A DNA stretch of 64,000 nt from an uncultured Flavobacteriaceae bacterium. GTDB lineage: Bacteria; Bacteroidota; Bacteroidia; Flavobacteriales; Flavobacteriaceae. The stretch's first letter is position 1, and every line of letters starts with the position of its first letter. The DNA is taken from contig CAJJAZ010000006.1 of assembly GCA_905182295.1 (NCBI GenBank), positions 124,001-188,000 on the forward strand. Reading direction: 5' to 3'. Of this stretch, positions 9,492 through 17,396 are shown one piece after another. The notes beneath the pieces were generated by a model. That model ran no database searches. It saw only the letters and a list, made by a program, of their open reading frames with translations, and was not told the DNA's origin. The translations under genes and the position numbers were made by a program.

Positions 9492-9499
9492 TATATTTG
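9492..9499 (+). promoter_or_regulatory. Candidate -7 element for tsaE-ald
   Basis: TATATTTG lies 64 nt upstream of the tsaE ATG in the 161-bp gap after porX. No convincing -33 partner was seen. The rest of the gap is featureless AT-rich sequence. Confidence 0.45.
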
Positions 9500-9563
9500 A
9501 ATGTTTTAACAATATGGCTTAAAATTTTTCAAGCCCATCACAAAAGCTCAATTTTTCGATTAA

Positions 9564-9977
9564 ATGCTAGATATTATCTATAAAGAGTCAGATTTAGAAA
9601 ATCTTTCTCAGGTATTAATAAAAGAATTACCCTCCAAAATCGTTTGTTTTGATGCCCCAATGGGTGCAGGAAAAACAACACTCATAAAAGCTATTTTAAA
9701 AACTCTTGAAGCCTCTGTCAGTGCTCAAAGCCCTAGTTTTGGTATTGTCAATGAATATCCGGATGCTTTTGGAAAAACTTTAGCCTATCATTTTGATTTG
9801 TACAGGCTCAACACCATAGACGAGGCTTTGGATTTTGGCATTGAAGAATACCTTGATTTTGATGGATGGGTGTTTATTGAATGGCCTGAGTTAATTAAAA
9901 ATTTGCTCCCTGCAAATGCTGCTTTTTTAGAAATAAGTATCTTGGATCCCACAACAAGGCAACTATACATACATTAA
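9564..9977 (+). CDS. tsaE: tRNA threonylcarbamoyladenosine ATPase TsaE
   Basis: P-loop ATPase needed, with TsaB, TsaC and TsaD, for t6A at position 37 of ANN-decoding tRNAs. At 137 aa it has family length. The Walker A motif is DAPMGAGKTTLIKA (residues 31-44), followed by the SAQSPSFGIVNEY switch-like segment and the YHFDLYRL and FIEWPE motifs that are diagnostic for TsaE. It is separated from ald by one base, so the two are co-transcribed; this linkage recurs in Flavobacteriaceae. Confidence 0.95.
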   Translation: MLDIIYKESDLENLSQVLIKELPSKIVCFDAPMGAGKTTLIKAILKTLEASVSAQSPSFGIVNEYPDAFGKTLAYHFDLYRLNTIDEALDFGIEEYLDFDGWVFIEWPELIKNLLPANAAFLEISILDPTTRQLYIH

Positions 9978-9978
9978 A

Positions 9979-11175
9979 ATGAATCCGACCTCACCTTTTA
10001 GCATAGAAGAACTCAAAACACAAGAAGAAAGATTAGAGATTCTCAGTAAAAAAGGGGACTTGAGTATTGGGGTGCCTAAAGAAGATCCTGCTTTTGAAAA
10101 AAGGGTTTGTCTTACCCCAGACGCAGTATCTGCTTTAATAGCTAATAACCATAAAGTCCTTATTGAGTCTGGAGCAGGCACAGCCTCAAGCTTTACCGAT
10201 GAAGATTACATAAAAGCTGGTGCATTGGTGACTAAATTCAAAAAAGAAGTTTTTGAGTGTCCGCTTATTTTAAAAGTGTCCCCCCCTAGCCTTTTAGAAA
10301 TTGAATTAATTAAACCCAATAGTGTGCTTATTTCTGCCATTCAGAAGAAAACACAGCAAAAAACTTATTTCACTGCTTTGGAGGCAAAAAAAATAACCGC
10401 TATTGGCTTTGAGTTAATCACGGACAGAGATGGAAGTTTTCCTGTGTTAAAATCTTTGAGTCAAATTGGAGGTACTGCTGCGGTACATATAGCAGCTGAA
10501 CTAATGTCCTCTTCCCATAACGGAAAAGGGCTTTTATTTGGTAATATGAGCGGAATACCACCTGTAGAGGTTGTTGTTTTTGGTGCGGGAACTGCTGGGA
10601 GTTATGCTGTAAAGTCTGCCCTTAACTTTGGGGCTTCAGTAAAAGTTTTTGACGCATCGGTCTCAAGACTTAGGACGCTACAGGACAGTTTAAATGTACC
10701 TATTTTCACTTCTACCCTACAGCCAAAAAACATTCTCAAGGCACTCAGAAGGTGTGACGTAGCTATTGGCGCTCAAATGGGCAAAAATCACAGCCCAATT
10801 ATTGTGCAGGAATCTATGGTGTCCCATATGAAAAAAGGAGCTGTAATCATAGATATGAGCATTGATCAGGGAGGCTGCTTTGAAACTTCAGAGCTCACCA
10901 CCCATCAAAAACCAACCATTGAAAAATTTGGTGTAATTCATTATTGTGTTCCTAATATTCCTGCCAGATATCCTAAAACAGCTACTGTTTCTATTAGTAA
11001 TATATGTCTCCCATACCTTTTGCAAATTGCTGAAAAAGGCGGTTTAGAAAATGCACTTAGATATGATAATGGTCTAAGAAATGGCTTGTATCTTTACCGT
11101 GGTATTTTAACCAATGCTGCTTTGGCAGAATGGTACGAATTGCCATTTAACGACATTAATTTTTTAATATTCTAG
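9979..11175 (+). CDS. ald: Alanine dehydrogenase
   Basis: NAD-dependent interconversion of L-alanine and pyruvate plus ammonia. The 398-aa protein has an N-terminal catalytic half beginning at SIGVPKEDPAFEKRVCLTPDAV, where the Lys and Arg contact pyruvate in the family, and a Rossmann half with VVVFGAGTAGSYAV near residue 204. About 35 extra residues precede the conserved start of the family, as is normal for the flavobacterial form. Middle gene of tsaE - ald - DUF4258 protein, with one-base spacing on both sides. Confidence 0.92.
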   Translation: MNPTSPFSIEELKTQEERLEILSKKGDLSIGVPKEDPAFEKRVCLTPDAVSALIANNHKVLIESGAGTASSFTDEDYIKAGALVTKFKKEVFECPLILKVSPPSLLEIELIKPNSVLISAIQKKTQQKTYFTALEAKKITAIGFELITDRDGSFPVLKSLSQIGGTAAVHIAAELMSSSHNGKGLLFGNMSGIPPVEVVVFGAGTAGSYAVKSALNFGASVKVFDASVSRLRTLQDSLNVPIFTSTLQPKNILKALRRCDVAIGAQMGKNHSPIIVQESMVSHMKKGAVIIDMSIDQGGCFETSELTTHQKPTIEKFGVIHYCVPNIPARYPKTATVSISNICLPYLLQIAEKGGLENALRYDNGLRNGLYLYRGILTNAALAEWYELPFNDINFLIF

Positions 11176-11176
11176 C

Positions 11177-11566
11177 ATGCCCTTTATAAAAAGATTAGGT
11201 TATTTCTTGTTTGGATTGTCTATTGGTTTGGTTTTTTTAGCTTTTTTTTTAAATAAAAAAACCAAGGAAACAGGTACCTCATTTTGCTACCTACCCAACT
11301 GTAGGGTTTTAAAAGACATGAGGAGCAAACCAGTGTACTTTAGTGAAAGTATTGACCAAGATTTATTAAATAAAAATTTAGACAGCCTCACCATCAATTA
11401 CTTTTTCCTGGAGGGAGATGTTAACTTCTCTTTGAGCGACACAAAATCTGTTCCCTGTAGAACCTATGTCATAGCGGCTGAAATTGACAATAAAGAGGCA
11501 TTACTTACGGTTAAAAATTGCACCTCTAAGCTAGAAGTTCAAAAATTTGAATGGACTAAAGATTAA
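11177..11566 (+). CDS. Small membrane-anchored protein, DUF4258 type
   Basis: 129 aa. A single hydrophobic segment at residues 9-25 (FLFGLSIGLVFLAFFL) anchors the protein, followed by a soluble domain with three Cys residues in CYLPNCR and a later PCRTYV and NCTS. From memory this matches the DUF4258-containing proteins that follow ald in many Flavobacteriaceae; I cannot confirm it here. No function is known. It starts one base after the ald stop and ends 7 bp before the convergent proline dehydrogenase gene. Confidence 0.75.
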   Translation: MPFIKRLGYFLFGLSIGLVFLAFFLNKKTKETGTSFCYLPNCRVLKDMRSKPVYFSESIDQDLLNKNLDSLTINYFFLEGDVNFSLSDTKSVPCRTYVIAAEIDNKEALLTVKNCTSKLEVQKFEWTKD

Positions 11567-11573
11567 GCTAGAT

Positions 11574-12743
11574 CTATTGAATTTTTCTTCTTTTTCTTTC
11601 TTTAGCCAAAAGATCTAATTCCCTGTTTGTTTGCCCAGCTACAGAAGTATTCTCTTCTGCACGCCTCATTAAATAAGGCATAACATATTTAACGGGTCCA
11701 AAAGGAAGGTATTTAGACACATTATAGCTGTTGGCTCCTAAATTATAGGAGATGTGGTCACTCATTCCATATAATTGACCAAACCATATTCTTGGGTCGT
11801 TTTTAGAAATACCCTTATTCTCCATAGCATTCATCAGTAAATAAGTACTTTCTTCATTGTGTGTACCTAAAAAAATAGCCATACGGTCTAAATGAGTTAG
11901 CATGAAATTAACCACTTCATTGAAATTTTCATCTGTGGCTTTCTTATTCTCGCAGATTGGACTCTTATAACCCTTTTCAGCAGCCCGAACACGCTCTTTT
12001 TCCATATAAGCGCCCCTAACTACTTTAACACCTATTTTAAAATCAAGTGAAATAGCGTATTCATTTAACGCTTTAATATAGGCAAGTCTATCCCATCTGT
12101 ATGCCTGTAAAGTATTGAATATAAGTACTTTGTCTTTATTAAACTCTTGCATCATTTCACACACCAACTGATCTGCAGCATCTTGCATCCAACTCTCTTC
12201 TCCATCTATGAGTAGCGGAATATTACAATGACTCGCTGCTACGCAAATAGACCTAAATCTTGTCTTAACCATAGACCAATCTTGTTTTTCCTGATCTGAA
12301 AGAGGCGCATTTAGTCCTACTTTTTCATAAAGGGATATTCGGCCTAATGCCGTAGGCTTAAAAACCACAAAAGGAATATGCTTTTTAGTAGTGGCAAAAA
12401 CAATAAGAGATTCTATTTTATGTTGGACCTGATCAAAATAAGTATCGTTTGACTTGCCTTCTACGGAATAATCTAATACAGAAAAAACATTTTTTGAATA
12501 CATAGCGTCCATTACTGGCTCACAATCGCGTTCATTTACACCACCGCAAAAATGATCAAATACAGTAGCACGTATTAAACGCTCCACTGGCAAGTTGGCC
12601 TTTAGCGCAAAATTTGTTACGGCAGTTCCAATTTTAACCAAAGGCTCCTTAGATATCAATTTAAATAAAAAATAAGCACGTTCAAGTGCTGTGTCTGACT
12701 TTACTGAAAAAGCAGTTGCAGTATCCTCAAAAATTCGCTTCAT
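11574..12743 (-). CDS. Proline dehydrogenase
   Basis: FAD-dependent oxidation of proline to pyrroline-5-carboxylate, first step of proline catabolism. This is the stand-alone form (389 aa) with no P5C dehydrogenase domain fused. The beta/alpha barrel shows VKVVRGAYMEKER near residue 245, GTHNEEST near residue 300, and QLYGMSDHISYNL, with the final YLMRRAEENTS carrying the Arg pair that binds the proline carboxylate. It carries its own promoter and is divergent from aroB. Confidence 0.94.
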   Translation of the reverse strand: MKRIFEDTATAFSVKSDTALERAYFLFKLISKEPLVKIGTAVTNFALKANLPVERLIRATVFDHFCGGVNERDCEPVMDAMYSKNVFSVLDYSVEGKSNDTYFDQVQHKIESLIVFATTKKHIPFVVFKPTALGRISLYEKVGLNAPLSDQEKQDWSMVKTRFRSICVAASHCNIPLLIDGEESWMQDAADQLVCEMMQEFNKDKVLIFNTLQAYRWDRLAYIKALNEYAISLDFKIGVKVVRGAYMEKERVRAAEKGYKSPICENKKATDENFNEVVNFMLTHLDRMAIFLGTHNEESTYLLMNAMENKGISKNDPRIWFGQLYGMSDHISYNLGANSYNVSKYLPFGPVKYVMPYLMRRAEENTSVAGQTNRELDLLAKERKRRKIQ

Positions 12744-12765
12744 TTATAACAATTTGTCAACGGAT

Positions 12766-12773
12766 CAAATATA
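12766..12773 (-). promoter_or_regulatory. -7 element of the proline dehydrogenase gene
   Basis: TATATTTG on the minus strand, ending 22 nt before the ATG. Confidence 0.6.
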
Positions 12774-12834
12774 AGTACAGAATTTATAATCTGTAGTGAT
12801 TTTTTATCTTTATTTTGTACCAATAGCCCGTAAT

Positions 12835-13899
12835 ATGAAGTCCATAAAAACACCTAATTCAATGGTCCATTTTTCAGACATTGCCATTGAAAAAATGAAT
12901 GATCATCTGAGCAAAACAGATTACTCTACCGTTTTTATAATCGTAGATGAAAATACACATGAGCACTGTTTGCCCCTATTCCTTCCCAAAGTGGCGTCAA
13001 ATGCGGCAATAGAAATTATTGAATTAGAATCTGGAGAAGAAAATAAAAATATTGAAACCTGCACACAGGTTTGGAACGTGCTTTCGGAACTAGGTGCAGA
13101 TAGGAAAAGCTTAATGATTCATTTAGGGGGCGGCGTTTTGACTGACATGGGTGGTTTTATTGCAGCTACTTTTAAACGTGGCATACAGTTTATTAACGTA
13201 CCTACCACACTTTTAGCTATGGTAGACGCTTCTGTAGGAGGCAAAACTGGCGTTGATCTTGGTGCTTTGAAAAATCAGATAGGGGTTATTATTGAGCCTG
13301 AAATGGTGCTTATTTTACCTGAATTTTTAAATACCCTAGAAGAAAGACAGTTGAGAAGTGGGTTTGCAGAAATGCTTAAGCACGGACTAATCCAAGATCC
13401 TGCGTATTGGGAAATCTTATCTAAAACAAACCATTACAGAGATTTGTCTGCATTAATAAAAACTTCTGTTGAAATTAAAGCTGCTGTTGTCATTGAAGAT
13501 CCTACAGAACAACACAAAAGAAAGGTCTTGAATTTTGGACATACCTTAGGACATGCCATAGAATCTTATTGCCTTGAAAACAAGGATATAAAAACCCTGC
13601 TGCACGGTGAGGCTATTGCGATTGGAATGATTTTAGAAGCTTTTGTTTCCTATAAGACTTCTGGACTAGCGCTTGACGCAGCATTAGAAATTAAGAAGGT
13701 TTTTAACGCCCATTTTAGTAAAGTGCATTTCATTGAGCAGGATATAAATCAATGCCTTGATTATTTAAAATTTGACAAGAAAAACAGTCACGGAGAAGTA
13801 AAATTTGCGCTTCTTTCTAACATGGGAAAACCCGTTATAGATGTATTGGTTCCAGAAGAAACCATTAGAGAAGCTTTTTTGTTTTATCTAAACGACTAA
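12835..13899 (+). CDS. aroB: 3-dehydroquinate synthase
   Basis: Second shikimate-pathway step, NAD- and metal-dependent cyclisation of DAHP to 3-dehydroquinate. From the ATG at 12835 it is 354 aa; the 13 residues added by the ORF track read as non-coding (MIFYLYFVPIARN). NAD-binding HLGGGVLTDMGGF, the PTTLLAMVDASVGGKTGVD block, metal-binding FGHTLGHAIE and the HGEAIAIGM motif are all intact. Transcribed divergently from proline dehydrogenase across about 90 bp. TATCTTTA at 12805-12812 is a weak -7 candidate. Confidence 0.96.
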   Translation: MKSIKTPNSMVHFSDIAIEKMNDHLSKTDYSTVFIIVDENTHEHCLPLFLPKVASNAAIEIIELESGEENKNIETCTQVWNVLSELGADRKSLMIHLGGGVLTDMGGFIAATFKRGIQFINVPTTLLAMVDASVGGKTGVDLGALKNQIGVIIEPEMVLILPEFLNTLEERQLRSGFAEMLKHGLIQDPAYWEILSKTNHYRDLSALIKTSVEIKAAVVIEDPTEQHKRKVLNFGHTLGHAIESYCLENKDIKTLLHGEAIAIGMILEAFVSYKTSGLALDAALEIKKVFNAHFSKVHFIEQDINQCLDYLKFDKKNSHGEVKFALLSNMGKPVIDVLVPEETIREAFLFYLND

Positions 13900-14034
13900 A
13901 CAAATTTTTATTGAAGTCTTTATCGCTGTAATCGCTATTGTGTCAGTGAACACTATAAAAGTTTTTGTACTAGCAATTACTTTTTAGCTGTTACAGTACA
14001 TTTCATCATGCCAAATAAAAAAATAAAATTATTA

Positions 14035-14070
14035 GCGTTATTTGAAAAAGTTTAATTTTTCAAATAACGC
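14035..14070 (-). terminator. Terminator hairpin overlapping the end of the dinB-family gene
   Basis: A perfect 15-bp inverted repeat, GCGTTATTTGAAAAA and its complement, with a 6-nt loop. On the minus strand its first arm is the last coding sequence of the DinB-family gene (RYLK-N), the stop codon TAA lies in the loop, and the second arm is followed by a T-rich run (TTTTATTTTTTTATT). This fits an intrinsic terminator whose 5' arm is coding. Confidence 0.8.
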
Positions 14071-14591
14071 GTTTCAATAATATTAAAATGGTGCATTAAA
14101 TGTCCTGATAAAATAAATCCTGAAGCAGCAACACCCATTTCAGAACCACTAGCCAAACCTTTGGCCTTGAGTTGCTGTGGAGAAAAACTCTTAAAAAGAG
14201 AAAGGGTAGATTTTCTAAGATCAATAAGCTCTTCTATAATTGACGCTAAAGTACGTTGGGCAGCATTAGAATTGGATACGTATGCATTTTCGTCAAAACC
14301 AGGGAGGACAGTATTATCGCCTCTTGAAAAACACAAAGACCTGTACTGAAAAATTCTTTCCGTGTCTGCCAAATGAATGAGCACTTCTGCGACGGTCCAT
14401 TTTAAAGGAGCATAAGCAACTTTAAGATCCGATTCGGTGAGTGTCAAAAACAAATGGTCTATTTGCAGTAAACCATTGGACAAGCTTTCTAAAAGTGTGC
14501 TGTCACCATTGTAATCTATATAAGACTTATAAAAAGGATTGTAGTCCCCGGAATTTAAATCTGAAATGGTAATCTGCTCTAGTGAGTTCAT
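14052..14591 (-). CDS. DinB-family protein (putative metal-dependent transferase)
   Basis: 179 aa, four-helix-bundle DinB/YfiT superfamily. The presumed metal-binding His residues are in WTVAEVLIHLADTERI (about residue 72) and in SGHLMHHFNIIETRY near the C-terminus, and RSLCFSRGD plus PGFDENAYV are typical of the family. Members include bacillithiol and other thiol transferases, but no substrate can be assigned. The gene starts where the Lrp-type regulator gene ends (both at 14591), so the two form an operon. Its 3' end is part of a terminator hairpin. Confidence 0.88.
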   Translation of the reverse strand: MNSLEQITISDLNSGDYNPFYKSYIDYNGDSTLLESLSNGLLQIDHLFLTLTESDLKVAYAPLKWTVAEVLIHLADTERIFQYRSLCFSRGDNTVLPGFDENAYVSNSNAAQRTLASIIEELIDLRKSTLSLFKSFSPQQLKAKGLASGSEMGVAASGFILSGHLMHHFNIIETRYLKN

Positions 14592-15070
14592 TACAATTCA
14601 TTGAATATAGTATGCATTAAACGTTTTTTATCGTTAATGCTTTCTTCCAAAGAAATCATTGTTTCCGTTCTGCTAATTCCATCTATATCATCTATTTTAA
14701 AAATGATATTTTTTGCATGGTTGGTGTCTTTTGCTCTAATCTTACAAAAGATATTGAATTTACCTGTGGTAATATGAGCTACAGTAACGTTAGGAATAAG
14801 ATTCAATCGCTCTAAAACAAATTTAGTTTGGTGTGTTTTTTCCAAAAAGATTCCCACATAGGCAATAAATGCATAGCCTAACTTCTCATAATCAACCGTA
14901 AGTGAAGATCCTAGTATAATACCTCCTTCTTCCATTTTTTTTACACGTACATGAACTGTACCTGCAGAAATAAGCAATTTTTTTGCAATATCGGTGAATG
15001 GCGTTCTAGTATTGTCTATTAACATATCTAGAATCTGGTGGTCTATTTCATCTAACTTTATCTTACTCAT
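14591..15070 (-). CDS. Lrp/AsnC-family transcriptional regulator
   Basis: 159 aa. Residues 1-60 form the winged helix-turn-helix (LDEIDHQILDMLIDNTRTPFTDIAKKLLIS), followed by the RAM/AsnC ligand-binding domain from about residue 65. Such regulators usually sense amino acids. No nearby target is obvious apart from the co-transcribed DinB-family gene and the gene's own promoter, which has both -33 and -7 boxes. Confidence 0.93.
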   Translation of the reverse strand: MSKIKLDEIDHQILDMLIDNTRTPFTDIAKKLLISAGTVHVRVKKMEEGGIILGSSLTVDYEKLGYAFIAYVGIFLEKTHQTKFVLERLNLIPNVTVAHITTGKFNIFCKIRAKDTNHAKNIIFKIDDIDGISRTETMISLEESINDKKRLMHTIFNEL

Positions 15071-15093
15071 AAGTAGGGTATTAAATTATCTAG

Positions 15094-15124
15094 CAAAAAT
15101 AATACAGAAATAGATATAATTCAA
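15094..15124 (-). promoter_or_regulatory. Promoter of the lrp-dinB operon
   Basis: On the minus strand, -33 TTG (15122-15124), a 20-nt spacer, then -7 TATTTTTG (15094-15101), ending 23 nt before the ATG. Both boxes and the spacing fit the Bacteroidota housekeeping promoter. Confidence 0.7.
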
Positions 15125-15168
15125 TAAAATATGCGTTTTTTTAATAAAAATGCAATACTCTTAACAAT

Positions 15169-16287
15169 TTAGACACATATAGCTGCTACAATATCCCTAA
15201 TATTATGTAGAACAGTAGTTTGGAGATCCGATTTAAGAACGGACAAATCTACAATTCTATGAAAAGAGAACTTATTTTCCTGGTCAATAGCGTGAAATTC
15301 TGGTATAAATCTAATTTCACCAGCTTCTAAGACCTCCTTATATTGTATGGCCACTACACTGTCTTTAGGAATATGCTTATTCACTAAGTGGGGGTGAATA
15401 ACGCCTATATCTAAAAAGTTTTTCTGATTTTCTGGGATATCAAAATAGGCGTCTATTGGGTAACTACTATAAGATTCACAGGCTATAGAATTTACTGCTG
15501 AAAATAAGGCATGAAAAACCAATGCTCGGGAGACTTCTCTTTTGTAATCTTCAGGGTAGTGTCCTGCCTCAAAGAGTATCGTTGGCACACCCAGTTCTTG
15601 AAAATAATCACCCACACATTGGTTGTTAAAAGCGTCGTCGAACCTACCTATTTGATTTGGAATCATTTGTTGCAATGTATCATTGATCACTGCTATGAGC
15701 TTCATCGCTATTTCTCTAGATGGCGTTAAAGCGCAGTCTTTGTCTGCAGCAGGTGCTAGAAATGACATAGTAGCTGGCTTTGCAGGTGATCCAACACTGA
15801 AAATAGTCCTTTGGTCATGAAGGTTAAAACAAAAATCAGGAGATACATGGTCAAATACGGATTTTAAAAAAACACTTTCTGGTTGAGAAAAATCTTGAAA
15901 GTCTCTATTTAAGTCTACTTGATTCTTATTAAATCGTGTATATGCGCTTGCTCCATCTGGGTTAAGAATTGGTATAACAATTAGCGTGCACTGATTGAGT
16001 ATTTTATTGGATGTTTCGGAATCAGTGTTCAAAAAACCAATAAAATCTATTAATCCTTTGGTTGTAGTGGATTCGTTACCATGCATCTGAGACCACATTA
16101 AGATCGTTTTATTTCCAAATCCAAAACGGTAAACAGGAATAGAATTTCCATTTACAGACACACCAATAAGATCTTTAATAACAAAACTATCCCAACGTTC
16201 TGTGATTTGTTTTAGATCTGTCCATGGCAAATAGCGGCCTTCTATGGAAGGGTTTTTATAATTGAGGTGTGAAAAAGAATCTATCAA
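15169..16287 (-). CDS. M14-family zinc carboxypeptidase
   Basis: 372 aa, no signal peptide, so probably cytoplasmic. The HxxE zinc motif is in SQMHGNESTTTKGL near residue 70, the third zinc His in FNLHDQ near residue 157, and the substrate-binding Arg/Asn in NKNQVDLNRDF; FEAGHYPED may hold the general base. The start must be the TTG at 16287, because the next Met residues lie at the active site and no ATG precedes them. This fits the -7 element at 16305-16312, 17 nt upstream. The product could act on peptides or peptidoglycan stems; substrate unknown. It is divergent from an XRE regulator across an operator array that probably controls it. Confidence 0.88.
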   Translation of the reverse strand: MIDSFSHLNYKNPSIEGRYLPWTDLKQITERWDSFVIKDLIGVSVNGNSIPVYRFGFGNKTILMWSQMHGNESTTTKGLIDFIGFLNTDSETSNKILNQCTLIVIPILNPDGASAYTRFNKNQVDLNRDFQDFSQPESVFLKSVFDHVSPDFCFNLHDQRTIFSVGSPAKPATMSFLAPAADKDCALTPSREIAMKLIAVINDTLQQMIPNQIGRFDDAFNNQCVGDYFQELGVPTILFEAGHYPEDYKREVSRALVFHALFSAVNSIACESYSSYPIDAYFDIPENQKNFLDIGVIHPHLVNKHIPKDSVVAIQYKEVLEAGEIRFIPEFHAIDQENKFSFHRIVDLSVLKSDLQTTVLHNIRDIVAAICV

Positions 16288-16301
16288 AATATATTTATTA
16301 A

Positions 16302-16403
16302 TTACAAATGTAACAATTAGAATAATTACAATTGTAACTTACAATTATTTACATTTGTAATATAATTATCTCCTTCAAAACAGGATTTTGATTACATTTG
16401 TTA
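16302..16403. promoter_or_regulatory. Operator array of repeated TTACAWWTGTAA palindromes
   Basis: Four copies of a 12-bp dyad lie between the divergent M14 peptidase and XRE regulator genes: TTACAAATGTAA (16302-16313), TTACAATTGTAA (16326-16337, perfect palindrome), TTACATTTGTAA (16349-16360) and TTACATTTGTTA (16392-16403). The first three start 24 and 23 bp apart, about two helical turns. A fifth, weaker copy TTACAATGATAA (16549-16560) overlaps the regulator start codon. Sites 1, 3 and 4 contain TACATTTG, a match to the -7 consensus: site 1 on the minus strand for the peptidase, sites 3 and 4 on the plus strand for the regulator. A protein bound there would block RNA polymerase in both directions. 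Confidence 0.75.
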
Positions 16404-16553
16404 CTTGCTGTAGTGGTGTTCATTATAAATAATATTAAATTACTTATTATCAGTAATTTAAATTATCTTATCTAAAGTATTGATCAATATAATTACTTCA
16501 CAATTATTCAAATAAAATAAAATTACTATGATCATATAAATATTAAAGTTACA

Positions 16554-16997
16554 ATGATAAACAGTTCAGATTTCATAAAAAGATTACAAATAATCATTGA
16601 TTTTTATCAGCTTTCTGCTGCTACATTAGCAGATAAAATTGACGTACAAAGGTCTGGTATTTCACATTTATTGTCAGGAAGAAACAAGCCTTCTCTAGAG
16701 TTTGTTTTAAAGCTTATTAAGCAATTTCCAGAAGTAAATTTATATTGGCTACTCAATGGTGTAGGAAATTTTCCCGCTACCCTATCTGACACCATAGCGC
16801 CTAAAATCCAGGAGCCTATTATTTCAAAACACCTTAAAGAAAGCAGTCCTATTAACAAAGAAAAAGCGAATGAAATAACCAACCCAATTAATGAAGATAT
16901 AGTACGATCTATTCAAAACAAAAACCAAGGCGATATTGAATCCATTATTATTTGCTACAAGAATGGCAATTTTAAAGCCTATAAAAACATTGACTAA
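16554..16997 (+). CDS. XRE-family helix-turn-helix regulator
   Basis: 147 aa. Residues 5-62 form a Cro/CI-type HTH (LQIIIDFYQLSAATLADKIDVQRSGISHLLSGR), followed by the NLYWLLNG segment usual in Bacteroidota members, a poorly conserved linker, and a short conserved tail SIIICYKNGNFKAY. No ligand domain is visible. The divergent operator array directly upstream suggests autoregulation and control of the M14 peptidase. Other targets are unknown. Confidence 0.9.
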   Translation: MINSSDFIKRLQIIIDFYQLSAATLADKIDVQRSGISHLLSGRNKPSLEFVLKLIKQFPEVNLYWLLNGVGNFPATLSDTIAPKIQEPIISKHLKESSPINKEKANEITNPINEDIVRSIQNKNQGDIESIIICYKNGNFKAYKNID

Positions 16998-17022
16998 GCG
17001 CTTTTCTGCTTATTTTTAGACC

Positions 17023-17394
17023 ATGAAACTTATATATATCACAGTATTGGCATTAGTATTGATAGCTTGCAATCCTCCTCAAAGAAATTGCACTGACTTT
17101 AAAACAGGTAGTTTTGAATTTACAGCTGAAATTAATGGCGAAACCACCACCACTTCGTTTTTCAGAAACGACACCTTAGAAGTAGAAAATTTTAATGGCA
17201 AAATTGACAGTAGTAGCATTAAATGGGTCAATGATTGTGAATACATACTTAAAAATCTCCATCCGGTAAATACTGCTGAGGAAACTCCACTATTAATAAA
17301 AATTCTGACCACCTCAGAAGATCGTTACACTTTTGAGTATGGGACAGTTGGAAATGCACAAAAAGCCCGTGGAACTGCTGTAAAAATCAAATAG
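17023..17394 (+). CDS. Small lipoprotein of unknown function
   Basis: 123 aa with a lipoprotein signal (hydrophobic core TVLALVLIAC; lipobox-like LIAC with Cys16). The mature part is a small beta-rich domain with Cys23 and a second Cys near residue 73 (NDCEY). From memory, homologues next to terC and parC in Flavobacteriaceae are sometimes named DNA topoisomerase IV. Nothing in this sequence supports that name, and the export signal argues against it. It ends 2 bp before terC and is probably co-transcribed with it. Confidence 0.85.
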   Translation: MKLIYITVLALVLIACNPPQRNCTDFKTGSFEFTAEINGETTTTSFFRNDTLEVENFNGKIDSSSIKWVNDCEYILKNLHPVNTAEETPLLIKILTTSEDRYTFEYGTVGNAQKARGTAVKIK

Positions 17395-17396
17395 AC

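Noticed and set aside
9403-9563. Small ORF or RNA gene between porX and tsaE
   Set aside because: No open frame of note and only one -7 box that suits tsaE.
13900-14034. Possible small RNA or tRNA in the gap after aroB
   Set aside because: No cloverleaf, T-arm GTTCRA or stable fold recognised; AT-rich spacer only.
16302-16403. Repeats as a CRISPR array or attachment sites
   Set aside because: Units are only 12 bp, palindromic, few, and lie between promoters; no cas genes or integrase nearby.
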